Shown piece after piece: positions 25,400 through 39,300 of a stretch of 64,000 nucleotides of DNA (the first letter of the stretch is position 1; every line of letters begins with the position of its first letter). Below the pieces are notes generated by a model. The model was not told the DNA's origin. It did no database searches and worked only from the letters and a program-made list of their open reading frames with translations. The stretch is taken from contig NC_092581.1 in the NCBI RefSeq assembly GCF_037975245.1, positions 6,911,501 to 6,975,500 on the forward strand, read 5' to 3'. A program made the position numbers and the translations under genes. The stretch comes from Apostichopus japonicus. Its lineage: Eukaryota > Echinodermata > Holothuroidea > Aspidochirotida > Stichopodidae.

Positions 25400-28300
25400 G
25401 TGTTTAGTCATTGTCCTAGTCATTATGATGAGTATTATCATTACTTATCTTTTTGCCTCTTCTTTATCTTGCTTCTTGTTGCTTCTTGTTGCTTCTTCTT
25501 CTTCTTGCTTATTCTTCTTCTTGCTTTTACTTCTGTTGGCCTATATTGGGGAAGAGAAAAGACCAAATTGAATAGTCCTTCAGCATTAAACCAGGATCAT
25601 TGAAAATAGCCATGAAATTAAGACATGTCAAAATGGAAACCAAGAAAACATATAAAATATTGTTATTGTCATAGTCAGTCTTTAGTCATAGTCCTAGTCA
25701 TCATGATGATGATTATTATTACTTATCTTTTTGCCTCTTCTTCTTCTTCTTGCTTCTTCTTCTTCTTGCTTATTCTTCTTCTTGCTTCTACTTCTTCTGT
25801 TGGCCTATATTGGGGAAGAGAAAAGACAAAATTTAAGATAGTCCTCCAGCATTAAACCAGGATCATTGAAAATAGCCATGTAATTTAGACATGTCGAAAT
25901 GGAAACCAACAAAACATATATGATATTGTTATTGTGATAGTCAGTCTAAGTCATAGTGATTATTAAGATTATTACTATTACTTATCTTTTTATTCTTCTT
26001 CTTCTTGCTATATATAATATTGTTATTGTCATAGTCAGTGTTAAGTCATAGTCCTAGTCATCATGATGATGATTATTATTACTTATCTTTTTGCCTCTTC
26101 TTCTTCTTCTTGCTTCTTCTTCTTCTTGCTTATTATTCTTCTTCTTGCTTTTACTTCTTCTGTTGGCCTATATTGGGGAAGAGAAAAGACCAAATTTAAG
26201 ATAAGTCCTCCATCATAAAACCAGGATCATTTCGAATGGCCATGTAATTTAGACATGTCGTAATGGAAACCAACAAAACATTTATGATATTGTTATTGTC
26301 ATAGTCAGTCTAAGTCATAGTCATTATTAAGATTATTATTATTACTTATCTTTTTATTCTACTTCTTCTTGCTTCTTTTTCTTGCTTCTCCTGCTTACTT
26401 CTTCTTGCTTCCTCTTCTGTTGGCCTATATTGGGGAAGAGAACAGACAAAATTAAAGATAGTCCTCCAGCATTAAACCAGGATCATTTCAAATAGCCATG
26501 TAATTTAGACATGTCAAAATGGAAACCAACAAACACATATCATATTGTTATTGTCATAGTCAGTCTTTAGTCATAGTCCTAGTCATCATGATGATGATTA
26601 TTATTACTTATCTTTTTGCCTCTTCTTCTTCTTCTTGCTTCTTCTTCTTCTTGCTTATTCTTCTTCTTGCTTTTACTTCTTCTGTTGGCCTATATTGGGG
26701 AAGAGAAAAGACAAAATTTAAGATAAGTCCTCCATCATAAAACCAGGATCATTTCGAATGGCCATGTAATTTAGACATGTCGTAATGGAAACCAACAAAA
26801 CATTTATGATATTGTTATTGTCATAGTCAGTCTAAGTCATAGTCATTATTAAGATTATTATTATTACTTATCTTTTTATTCTACTTCTTCTTGCTTCTTT
26901 TTCTTGCTTCTCCTGCTTACTTCTTCTTGCTTCCTCTTCTGTTGGCCTATATTGGGGAAGAGAACAGACAAAATTAAAGATAGTCCTCCAGCATTAAACC
27001 AGGATCATTTCAAATAGCCATGTAATTTAGACATGTCAAAATGGAAACCAACAAACACATATAATATTGTTATTGTCATAGTCAGTCTTTAGTCATAGTC
27101 CTAGTCATCATGATGATGATTATTATTACTTATCTTTTTGCCTCTTCTTCTTCTTGCTTGCTTATTCTTCTTCTTGCTTCTACTTCTTCTGTTGGCCTAT
27201 ATTGGGGAAGAGAAAAGACAAAATTTAAGATAGTCCTCCAGCATTAAACCAGGATCATTTCGAATAGCCATGTAATTTAGACATGTCAAAATGGAAACCA
27301 ACAAACACATATAATATTGTTATTGTCATAGTCAGTCTTTAGTCATAGTCCTAGTCATCATGATGATGATTATTATTACTTATCTTTTTGCCTCTTCTTC
27401 TTCTTCTTGCTTCTTCTTCTTCTTGCTTATTCTTCTTCTTGCTTCTACTTCTTCTGTTGGCCTATATTGGGGAAGAGAAAAGACAAAATTTAAGATAGTC
27501 CTCCAGCATTAAACCAGGATCATTGCGAATAGCCATGTAATTTAGACATGTCGAAATGGAAACCAACAAAACATATATGATATTGTTATTGTGATAGTCA
27601 GTCTAAGTCATAGTCATTATTAAGATTATTACTATTACTTATCTTTTTATTCTTCTTCTTGCTTCTTTTTCTTGCTTCTCCTGCTTACTTCTTCTTGCTT
27701 CCTCTTCTGTTCCTCTTCTTCTTCCTATATTGGGGAAGAGAACAGACCAAATTGAATATAGTCCTTCAGCATTAAACCAGGATCATTGAAAATAGCCATG
27801 AAATTAAGACATGTCAAAATGGAAACCAAGAAAACATATAAAATATTGTTATTGTCATAGTCAGTCTTTAGTCATAGTCCTAGTCATCATGATGATTATT
27901 ATTATTACTTATCTTTTTGCCTCTTCTTCTTCTTGCTTGCTTATTCTTCTTCTTGCTTCTACTTCTTCTGTTGGCCTATATTGGGGAAGAGAAAAGACAA
28001 AATTTAAGATAGTCCTCCAGCATTAAACCAGGATCATTGCGAAAAGCCATGTAATTTAGACATGTCAAAATGGAAACCAACAAACACATATAATATTGTT
28101 ATTGTCATAGTCAGTGTTTAGTCATTGTCCTAGTCATTATGATGAGTATTATCATTACTTATCTTTTTGCCTCTTCTTTATCTTGCTTCTTGTTGCTTCT
28201 TGTTGCTTCTTCTTCTTCTTGCTTATTCTTCTTCTTGCTTTTACTTCTGTTGGCCTATATTGGGGAAGAGAAAAGACCAAATTGAATAGTCCTTCAGCAT

Positions 28301-29542
28301 TAAACCAGGATCATTGAAAATAGCCATGAAATTAAGACATGTCAAAATGGAAACCAAGAAAACATATAAAATATTGTTATTGTCATAGTCAGTCTTTAGT
28401 CATAGTCCTAGTCATCATGATGATGATTATTATTACTTATCTTTTTGCCTCTTCTTCTTCTTCTTGCTTCTTCTTCTTCTTGCTTATTCTTCTTCTTGCT
28501 TCTACTTCTTCTGTTGGCCTATATTGGGGAAGAGAAAAGACAAAATTTAAGATAGTCCTCCAGCATTAAACCAGGATCATTGAAAATAGCCATGTAATTT
28601 AGACATGTCGAAATGGAAACCAACAAAACATATATGATATTGTTATTGTGATAGTCAGTCTAAGTCATAGTGATTATTAAGATTATTACTATTACTTATC
28701 TTTTTATTCTTCTTCTTCTTGCTATATATAATATTGTTATTGTCATAGTCAGTGTTAAGTCATAGTCCTAGTCATCATGATGATGATTATTATTACTTAT
28801 CTTTTTGCCTCTTCTTCTTCTTCTTGCTTCTTCTTCTTCTTGCTTATTATTCTTCTTCTTGCTTTTACTTCTTCTGTTGGCCTATATTGGGGAAGAGAAA
28901 AGACCAAATTTAAGATAAGTCCTCCATCATAAAACCAGGATCATTTCGAATGGCCATGTAATTTAGACATGTCGTAATGGAAACCAACAAAACATTTATG
29001 ATATTGTTATTGTCATAGTCAGTCTAAGTCATAGTCATTATTAAGATTATTATTATTACTTATCTTTTTATTCTACTTCTTCTTGCTTCTTTTTCTTGCT
29101 TCTCCTGCTTACTTCTTCTTGCTTCCTCTTCTGTTGGCCTATATTGGGGAAGAGAACAGACAAAATTAAAGATAGTCCTCCAGCATTAAACCAGGATCAT
29201 TTCAAATAGCCATGTAATTTAGACATGTCAAAATGGAAACCAACAAACACATATCATATTGTTATTGTCATAGTCAGTCTTTAGTCATAGTCCTAGTCAT
29301 CATGATGATGATTATTATTACTTATCTTTTTGCCTCTTCTTCTTCTTCTTGCTTCTTCTTCTTCTTGCTTATTCTTCTTCTTGCTTTTACTTCTTCTGTT
29401 GGCCTATATTGGGGAAGAGAAAAGACAAAATTTAAGATAAGTCCTCCATCATAAAACCAGGATCATTGCGAAAAGCCATGTAATTTAGACATGTCAAAAT
29501 GGAAACCAACAAACACATATAATATTGTTATTGTCATAGTCA
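25400..29542 (+). repeat. S3 Y+Z block, copy 1 (4143 bp)
   Basis: Made of a 2714-bp Y block (25400-28113) and a 1429-bp Z block (28114-29542). Z is the first 1429 bp of Y joined directly to the start of the next Y, as unequal crossing-over would produce. The 27811 monomer has a recombinant CTT tract (CTTCTTGCTTGCTTATTC) that is absent from the matching position of block X. Confidence 0.88.
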
Positions 29543-32500
29543 GTGTTTAGTCATTGTCCTAGTCATTATGATGAGTATTATCATTACTTATCTTTTTGCC
29601 TCTTCTTTATCTTGCTTCTTGTTGCTTCTTGTTGCTTCTTCTTCTTCTTGCTTATTCTTCTTCTTGCTTTTACTTCTGTTGGCCTATATTGGGGAAGAGA
29701 AAAGACCAAATTGAATAGTCCTTCAGCATTAAACCAGGATCATTGAAAATAGCCATGAAATTAAGACATGTCAAAATGGAAACCAAGAAAACATATAAAA
29801 TATTGTTATTGTCATAGTCAGTCTTTAGTCATAGTCCTAGTCATCATGATGATGATTATTATTACTTATCTTTTTGCCTCTTCTTCTTCTTCTTGCTTCT
29901 TCTTCTTCTTGCTTATTCTTCTTCTTGCTTCTACTTCTTCTGTTGGCCTATATTGGGGAAGAGAAAAGACAAAATTTAAGATAGTCCTCCAGCATTAAAC
30001 CAGGATCATTGAAAATAGCCATGTAATTTAGACATGTCGAAATGGAAACCAACAAAACATATATGATATTGTTATTGTGATAGTCAGTCTAAGTCATAGT
30101 GATTATTAAGATTATTACTATTACTTATCTTTTTATTCTTCTTCTTCTTGCTATATATAATATTGTTATTGTCATAGTCAGTGTTAAGTCATAGTCCTAG
30201 TCATCATGATGATGATTATTATTACTTATCTTTTTGCCTCTTCTTCTTCTTCTTGCTTCTTCTTCTTCTTGCTTATTATTCTTCTTCTTGCTTTTACTTC
30301 TTCTGTTGGCCTATATTGGGGAAGAGAAAAGACCAAATTTAAGATAAGTCCTCCATCATAAAACCAGGATCATTTCGAATGGCCATGTAATTTAGACATG
30401 TCGTAATGGAAACCAACAAAACATTTATGATATTGTTATTGTCATAGTCAGTCTAAGTCATAGTCATTATTAAGATTATTATTATTACTTATCTTTTTAT
30501 TCTACTTCTTCTTGCTTCTTTTTCTTGCTTCTCCTGCTTACTTCTTCTTGCTTCCTCTTCTGTTGGCCTATATTGGGGAAGAGAACAGACAAAATTAAAG
30601 ATAGTCCTCCAGCATTAAACCAGGATCATTTCAAATAGCCATGTAATTTAGACATGTCAAAATGGAAACCAACAAACACATATCATATTGTTATTGTCAT
30701 AGTCAGTCTTTAGTCATAGTCCTAGTCATCATGATGATGATTATTATTACTTATCTTTTTGCCTCTTCTTCTTCTTCTTGCTTCTTCTTCTTCTTGCTTA
30801 TTCTTCTTCTTGCTTTTACTTCTTCTGTTGGCCTATATTGGGGAAGAGAAAAGACAAAATTTAAGATAAGTCCTCCATCATAAAACCAGGATCATTTCGA
30901 ATGGCCATGTAATTTAGACATGTCGTAATGGAAACCAACAAAACATTTATGATATTGTTATTGTCATAGTCAGTCTAAGTCATAGTCATTATTAAGATTA
31001 TTATTATTACTTATCTTTTTATTCTACTTCTTCTTGCTTCTTTTTCTTGCTTCTCCTGCTTACTTCTTCTTGCTTCCTCTTCTGTTGGCCTATATTGGGG
31101 AAGAGAACAGACAAAATTAAAGATAGTCCTCCAGCATTAAACCAGGATCATTTCAAATAGCCATGTAATTTAGACATGTCAAAATGGAAACCAACAAACA
31201 CATATAATATTGTTATTGTCATAGTCAGTCTTTAGTCATAGTCCTAGTCATCATGATGATGATTATTATTACTTATCTTTTTGCCTCTTCTTCTTCTTGC
31301 TTGCTTATTCTTCTTCTTGCTTCTACTTCTTCTGTTGGCCTATATTGGGGAAGAGAAAAGACAAAATTTAAGATAGTCCTCCAGCATTAAACCAGGATCA
31401 TTTCGAATAGCCATGTAATTTAGACATGTCAAAATGGAAACCAACAAACACATATAATATTGTTATTGTCATAGTCAGTCTTTAGTCATAGTCCTAGTCA
31501 TCATGATGATGATTATTATTACTTATCTTTTTGCCTCTTCTTCTTCTTCTTGCTTCTTCTTCTTCTTGCTTATTCTTCTTCTTGCTTCTACTTCTTCTGT
31601 TGGCCTATATTGGGGAAGAGAAAAGACAAAATTTAAGATAGTCCTCCAGCATTAAACCAGGATCATTGCGAATAGCCATGTAATTTAGACATGTCGAAAT
31701 GGAAACCAACAAAACATATATGATATTGTTATTGTGATAGTCAGTCTAAGTCATAGTCATTATTAAGATTATTACTATTACTTATCTTTTTATTCTTCTT
31801 CTTGCTTCTTTTTCTTGCTTCTCCTGCTTACTTCTTCTTGCTTCCTCTTCTGTTCCTCTTCTTCTTCCTATATTGGGGAAGAGAACAGACCAAATTGAAT
31901 ATAGTCCTTCAGCATTAAACCAGGATCATTGAAAATAGCCATGAAATTAAGACATGTCAAAATGGAAACCAAGAAAACATATAAAATATTGTTATTGTCA
32001 TAGTCAGTCTTTAGTCATAGTCCTAGTCATCATGATGATTATTATTATTACTTATCTTTTTGCCTCTTCTTCTTCTTGCTTGCTTATTCTTCTTCTTGCT
32101 TCTACTTCTTCTGTTGGCCTATATTGGGGAAGAGAAAAGACAAAATTTAAGATAGTCCTCCAGCATTAAACCAGGATCATTGCGAAAAGCCATGTAATTT
32201 AGACATGTCAAAATGGAAACCAACAAACACATATAATATTGTTATTGTCATAGTCAGTGTTTAGTCATTGTCCTAGTCATTATGATGAGTATTATCATTA
32301 CTTATCTTTTTGCCTCTTCTTTATCTTGCTTCTTGTTGCTTCTTGTTGCTTCTTCTTCTTCTTGCTTATTCTTCTTCTTGCTTTTACTTCTGTTGGCCTA
32401 TATTGGGGAAGAGAAAAGACCAAATTGAATAGTCCTTCAGCATTAAACCAGGATCATTGAAAATAGCCATGAAATTAAGACATGTCAAAATGGAAACCAA

Positions 32501-33685
32501 GAAAACATATAAAATATTGTTATTGTCATAGTCAGTCTTTAGTCATAGTCCTAGTCATCATGATGATGATTATTATTACTTATCTTTTTGCCTCTTCTTC
32601 TTCTTCTTGCTTCTTCTTCTTCTTGCTTATTCTTCTTCTTGCTTCTACTTCTTCTGTTGGCCTATATTGGGGAAGAGAAAAGACAAAATTTAAGATAGTC
32701 CTCCAGCATTAAACCAGGATCATTGAAAATAGCCATGTAATTTAGACATGTCGAAATGGAAACCAACAAAACATATATGATATTGTTATTGTGATAGTCA
32801 GTCTAAGTCATAGTGATTATTAAGATTATTACTATTACTTATCTTTTTATTCTTCTTCTTCTTGCTATATATAATATTGTTATTGTCATAGTCAGTGTTA
32901 AGTCATAGTCCTAGTCATCATGATGATGATTATTATTACTTATCTTTTTGCCTCTTCTTCTTCTTCTTGCTTCTTCTTCTTCTTGCTTATTATTCTTCTT
33001 CTTGCTTTTACTTCTTCTGTTGGCCTATATTGGGGAAGAGAAAAGACCAAATTTAAGATAAGTCCTCCATCATAAAACCAGGATCATTTCGAATGGCCAT
33101 GTAATTTAGACATGTCGTAATGGAAACCAACAAAACATTTATGATATTGTTATTGTCATAGTCAGTCTAAGTCATAGTCATTATTAAGATTATTATTATT
33201 ACTTATCTTTTTATTCTACTTCTTCTTGCTTCTTTTTCTTGCTTCTCCTGCTTACTTCTTCTTGCTTCCTCTTCTGTTGGCCTATATTGGGGAAGAGAAC
33301 AGACAAAATTAAAGATAGTCCTCCAGCATTAAACCAGGATCATTTCAAATAGCCATGTAATTTAGACATGTCAAAATGGAAACCAACAAACACATATCAT
33401 ATTGTTATTGTCATAGTCAGTCTTTAGTCATAGTCCTAGTCATCATGATGATGATTATTATTACTTATCTTTTTGCCTCTTCTTCTTCTTCTTGCTTCTT
33501 CTTCTTCTTGCTTATTCTTCTTCTTGCTTTTACTTCTTCTGTTGGCCTATATTGGGGAAGAGAAAAGACAAAATTTAAGATAAGTCCTCCATCATAAAAC
33601 CAGGATCATTGCGAAAAGCCATGTAATTTAGACATGTCAAAATGGAAACCAACAAACACATATAATATTGTTATTGTCATAGTCA
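29543..33685 (+). repeat. S3 Y+Z block, copy 2 (4143 bp)
   Basis: Repeats 25400-29542 with an exact 4143-bp period: markers at 29543, 29768, 30662, 31954, 32257, 32482 and 33376. I see almost no differences between the two copies on reading. It shares the AGTGTTAAGTC variant (30183, 32897) with its neighbours. Confidence 0.88.
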
Positions 33686-36399
33686 GTGTTTAGTCATTGT
33701 CCTAGTCATTATGATGAGTATTATCATTACTTATCTTTTTGCCTCTTCTTTATCTTGCTTCTTGTTGCTTCTTGTTGCTTCTTCTTCTTCTTGCTTATTC
33801 TTCTTCTTGCTTTTACTTCTGTTGGCCTATATTGGGGAAGAGAAAAGACCAAATTGAATAGTCCTTCAGCATTAAACCAGGATCATTGAAAATAGCCATG
33901 AAATTAAGACATGTCAAAATGGAAACCAAGAAAACATATAAAATATTGTTATTGTCATAGTCAGTCTTTAGTCATAGTCCTAGTCATCATGATGATGATT
34001 ATTATTACTTATCTTTTTGCCTCTTCTTCTTCTTCTTGCTTCTTCTTCTTCTTGCTTATTCTTCTTCTTGCTTCTACTTCTTCTGTTGGCCTATATTGGG
34101 GAAGAGAAAAGACAAAATTTAAGATAGTCCTCCAGCATTAAACCAGGATCATTGAAAATAGCCATGTAATTTAGACATGTCGAAATGGAAACCAACAAAA
34201 CATATATGATATTGTTATTGTGATAGTCAGTCTAAGTCATAGTGATTATTAAGATTATTACTATTACTTATCTTTTTATTCTTCTTCTTCTTGCTATATA
34301 TAATATTGTTATTGTCATAGTCAGTGTTAAGTCATAGTCCTAGTCATCATGATGATGATTATTATTACTTATCTTTTTGCCTCTTCTTCTTCTTCTTGCT
34401 TCTTCTTCTTCTTGCTTATTATTCTTCTTCTTGCTTTTACTTCTTCTGTTGGCCTATATTGGGGAAGAGAAAAGACCAAATTTAAGATAAGTCCTCCATC
34501 ATAAAACCAGGATCATTTCGAATGGCCATGTAATTTAGACATGTCGTAATGGAAACCAACAAAACATTTATGATATTGTTATTGTCATAGTCAGTCTAAG
34601 TCATAGTCATTATTAAGATTATTATTATTACTTATCTTTTTATTCTACTTCTTCTTGCTTCTTTTTCTTGCTTCTCCTGCTTACTTCTTCTTGCTTCCTC
34701 TTCTGTTGGCCTATATTGGGGAAGAGAACAGACAAAATTAAAGATAGTCCTCCAGCATTAAACCAGGATCATTTCAAATAGCCATGTAATTTAGACATGT
34801 CAAAATGGAAACCAACAAACACATATCATATTGTTATTGTCATAGTCAGTCTTTAGTCATAGTCCTAGTCATCATGATGATGATTATTATTACTTATCTT
34901 TTTGCCTCTTCTTCTTCTTCTTGCTTCTTCTTCTTCTTGCTTATTCTTCTTCTTGCTTTTACTTCTTCTGTTGGCCTATATTGGGGAAGAGAAAAGACAA
35001 AATTTAAGATAAGTCCTCCATCATAAAACCAGGATCATTTCGAATGGCCATGTAATTTAGACATGTCGTAATGGAAACCAACAAAACATTTATGATATTG
35101 TTATTGTCATAGTCAGTCTAAGTCATAGTCATTATTAAGATTATTATTATTACTTATCTTTTTATTCTACTTCTTCTTGCTTCTTTTTCTTGCTTCTCCT
35201 GCTTACTTCTTCTTGCTTCCTCTTCTGTTGGCCTATATTGGGGAAGAGAACAGACAAAATTAAAGATAGTCCTCCAGCATTAAACCAGGATCATTTCAAA
35301 TAGCCATGTAATTTAGACATGTCAAAATGGAAACCAACAAACACATATAATATTGTTATTGTCATAGTCAGTCTTTAGTCATAGTCCTAGTCATCATGAT
35401 GATGATTATTATTACTTATCTTTTTGCCTCTTCTTCTTCTTGCTTGCTTATTCTTCTTCTTGCTTCTACTTCTTCTGTTGGCCTATATTGGGGAAGAGAA
35501 AAGACAAAATTTAAGATAGTCCTCCAGCATTAAACCAGGATCATTTCGAATAGCCATGTAATTTAGACATGTCAAAATGGAAACCAACAAACACATATAA
35601 TATTGTTATTGTCATAGTCAGTCTTTAGTCATAGTCCTAGTCATCATGATGATGATTATTATTACTTATCTTTTTGCCTCTTCTTCTTCTTCTTGCTTCT
35701 TCTTCTTCTTGCTTATTCTTCTTCTTGCTTCTACTTCTTCTGTTGGCCTATATTGGGGAAGAGAAAAGACAAAATTTAAGATAGTCCTCCAGCATTAAAC
35801 CAGGATCATTGCGAATAGCCATGTAATTTAGACATGTCGAAATGGAAACCAACAAAACATATATGATATTGTTATTGTGATAGTCAGTCTAAGTCATAGT
35901 CATTATTAAGATTATTACTATTACTTATCTTTTTATTCTTCTTCTTGCTTCTTTTTCTTGCTTCTCCTGCTTACTTCTTCTTGCTTCCTCTTCTGTTCCT
36001 CTTCTTCTTCCTATATTGGGGAAGAGAACAGACCAAATTGAATATAGTCCTTCAGCATTAAACCAGGATCATTGAAAATAGCCATGAAATTAAGACATGT
36101 CAAAATGGAAACCAAGAAAACATATAAAATATTGTTATTGTCATAGTCAGTCTTTAGTCATAGTCCTAGTCATCATGATGATTATTATTATTACTTATCT
36201 TTTTGCCTCTTCTTCTTCTTGCTTGCTTATTCTTCTTCTTGCTTCTACTTCTTCTGTTGGCCTATATTGGGGAAGAGAAAAGACAAAATTTAAGATAGTC
36301 CTCCAGCATTAAACCAGGATCATTGCGAAAAGCCATGTAATTTAGACATGTCAAAATGGAAACCAACAAACACATATAATATTGTTATTGTCATAGTCA
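33686..36399 (+). repeat. S3 Y block, last of the Y/Z series (2714 bp)
   Basis: Markers at 33686, 33911, 34805 and 36097 repeat the Y block at 29543 at +4143. The next block at 36400 is not Z but a full X block, so the 4143-bp periodicity ends here. The AGTGTTAAGTC variant is present at 34326, while the corresponding site in the following X block (37038) has the usual AGTGTTTAGTC. Confidence 0.86.
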
Positions 36400-39300
36400 G
36401 TGTTTAGTCATTGTCCTAGTCATTATGATGAGTATTATCATTACTTATCTTTTTGCCTCTTCTTTATCTTGCTTCTTGTTGCTTCTTGTTGCTTCTTCTT
36501 CTTCTTGCTTATTCTTCTTCTTGCTTTTACTTCTGTTGGCCTATATTGGGGAAGAGAAAAGACCAAATTGAATAGTCCTTCAGCATTAAACCAGGATCAT
36601 TGAAAATAGCCATGAAATTAAGACATGTCAAAATGGAAACCAAGAAAACATATAAAATATTGTTATTGTCATAGTCAGTCTTTAGTCATAGTCCTAGTCA
36701 TCATGATGATGATTATTATTACTTATCTTTTTGCCTCTTCTTCTTCTTCTTGCTTCTTCTTCTTCTTGCTTATTCTTCTTCTTGCTTCTACTTCTTCTGT
36801 TGGCCTATATTGGGGAAGAGAAAAGACAAAATTTAAGATAGTCCTCCAGCATTAAACCAGGATCATTGAAAATAGCCATGTAATTTAGACATGTCGAAAT
36901 GGAAACCAACAAAACATATATGATATTGTTATTGTGATAGTCAGTCTAAGTCATAGTGATTATTAAGATTATTACTATTACTTATCTTTTTATTCTTCTT
37001 CTTCTTGCTATATATAATATTGTTATTGTCATAGTCAGTGTTTAGTCATAGTCCTAGTCATCATGATGATGATTATTATTACTTATCTTTTTGCCTCTTC
37101 TTCTTCTTCTTGCTTCTTCTTCTTCTTGCTTATTATTCTTCTTCTTGCTTTTACTTCTTCTGTTGGCCTATATTGGGGAAGAGAAAAGACCAAATTTAAG
37201 ATAAGTCCTCCATCATAAAACCAGGATCATTTCGAATGGCCATGTAATTTAGACATGTCGTAATGGAAACCAACAAAACATTTATGATATTGTTATTGTC
37301 ATAGTCAGTCTAAGTCATAGTCATTATTAAGATTATTATTATTACTTATCTTTTTATTCTACTTCTTCTTGCTTCTTTTTCTTGCTTCTCCTGCTTACTT
37401 CTTCTTGCTTCCTCTTCTGTTGGCCTATATTGGGGAAGAGAACAGACAAAATTAAAGATAGTCCTCCAGCATTAAACCAGGATCATTTCAAATAGCCATG
37501 TAATTTAGACATGTCAAAATGGAAACCAACAAACACATATCATATTGTTATTGTCATAGTCAGTCTTTAGTCATAGTCCTAGTCATCATGATGATGATTA
37601 TTATTACTTATCTTTTTGCCTCTTCTTCTTCTTCTTGCTTCTTCTTCTTCTTGCTTATTCTTCTTCTTGCTTTTACTTCTTCTGTTGGCCTATATTGGGG
37701 AAGAGAAAAGACAAAATTTAAGATAAGTCCTCCATCATAAAACCAGGATCATTTCGAATGGCCATGTAATTTAGACATGTCGTAATGGAAACCAACAAAA
37801 CATTTATGATATTGTTATTGTCATAGTCAGTCTAAGTCATAGTCATTATTAAGATTATTATTATTACTTATCTTTTTATTCTACTTCTTCTTGCTTCTTT
37901 TTCTTGCTTCTCCTGCTTACTTCTTCTTGCTTCCTCTTCTGTTGGCCTATATTGGGGAAGAGAACAGACAAAATTAAAGATAGTCCTCCAGCATTAAACC
38001 AGGATCATTTCAAATAGCCATGTAATTTAGACATGTCAAAATGGAAACCAACAAACACATATAATATTGTTATTGTCATAGTCAGTCTTTAGTCATAGTC
38101 CTAGTCATCATGATGATGATTATTATTACTTATCTTTTTGCCTCTTCTTCTTCTTGCTTGCTTATTCTTCTTCTTGCTTCTACTTCTTCTGTTGGCCTAT
38201 ATTGGGGAAGAGAAAAGACAAAATTTAAGATAGTCCTCCAGCATTAAACCAGGATCATTTCGAATAGCCATGTAATTTAGACATGTCAAAATGGAAACCA
38301 ACAAACACATATAATATTGTTATTGTCATAGTCAGTCTTTAGTCATAGTCCTAGTCATCATGATGATGATTATTATTACTTATCTTTTTGCCTCTTCTTG
38401 CTTCTTCTTCTTGCTTCTTCTTCTTGCTTCTTTTTCTTGCTTATTCTTCTTCTTGCTTCTACTTCTTCTGTTGGCCTATATTGGGGAAGAGAAAAGACAA
38501 ACTTTAAGATAGTCCTCCAGTATTAAACCAGGATCATTTCGAATAGCCATGTAATTTAGACATGTCAAAATGGAAACCAACAAACACATAATATTGTTAT
38601 AGTCATAGTCAGTGTTTAGTCATTGTCCTAGTCATTATGATGAGTATTATCATTACTTATCTTTTTGCCTCTTCTTTATCTTGCTTCTTCTTGCTTCTTC
38701 TTCTTCTTGCTTATTCTTCTTCTTGCTTCTACTTCTTGCTTCTACTTCTTCTGTTGGCCTATATTGGGGAAGAGAACAGACAAAATTAAAGATAGTCCTC
38801 CAGCATTAAACCAGGATCATTTCAAATAGCCATGTAATTTAGACATGTCAAAATGGAAACCAACAAACACATATAATATTGTTATTGTCATAGTCAGTCT
38901 TTAGTCATAGTCCTAGTCATCATGATGATGATTATTATTACTTATCTTTTTGCCTCTTCTTCTTCTTCTTGCTTCTTCTTCTTCTTGCTTATTCTTCTTC
39001 TTGCTTTTACTTCTTCTGTTGGCCTATATTGGGGAAGAGAAAAGACAAAATTTAAGATAAGTCCTCCATCATAAAACCAGGATCATTTCGAATGGCCATG
39101 TAATTTAGACATGTCGTAATGGAAACCAACAAAACATTTATGATATTGTTATTGTCATAGTCAGTCTAAGTCATAGTCATTATTAAGATTATTATTATTA
39201 CTTATCTTTTTATTCTACTTCTTCTTGCTTCTTTTTCTTGCTTCTCCTGCTTACTTCTTCTTGCTTCCTCTTCTGTTGGCCTATATTGGGGAAGAGAACA

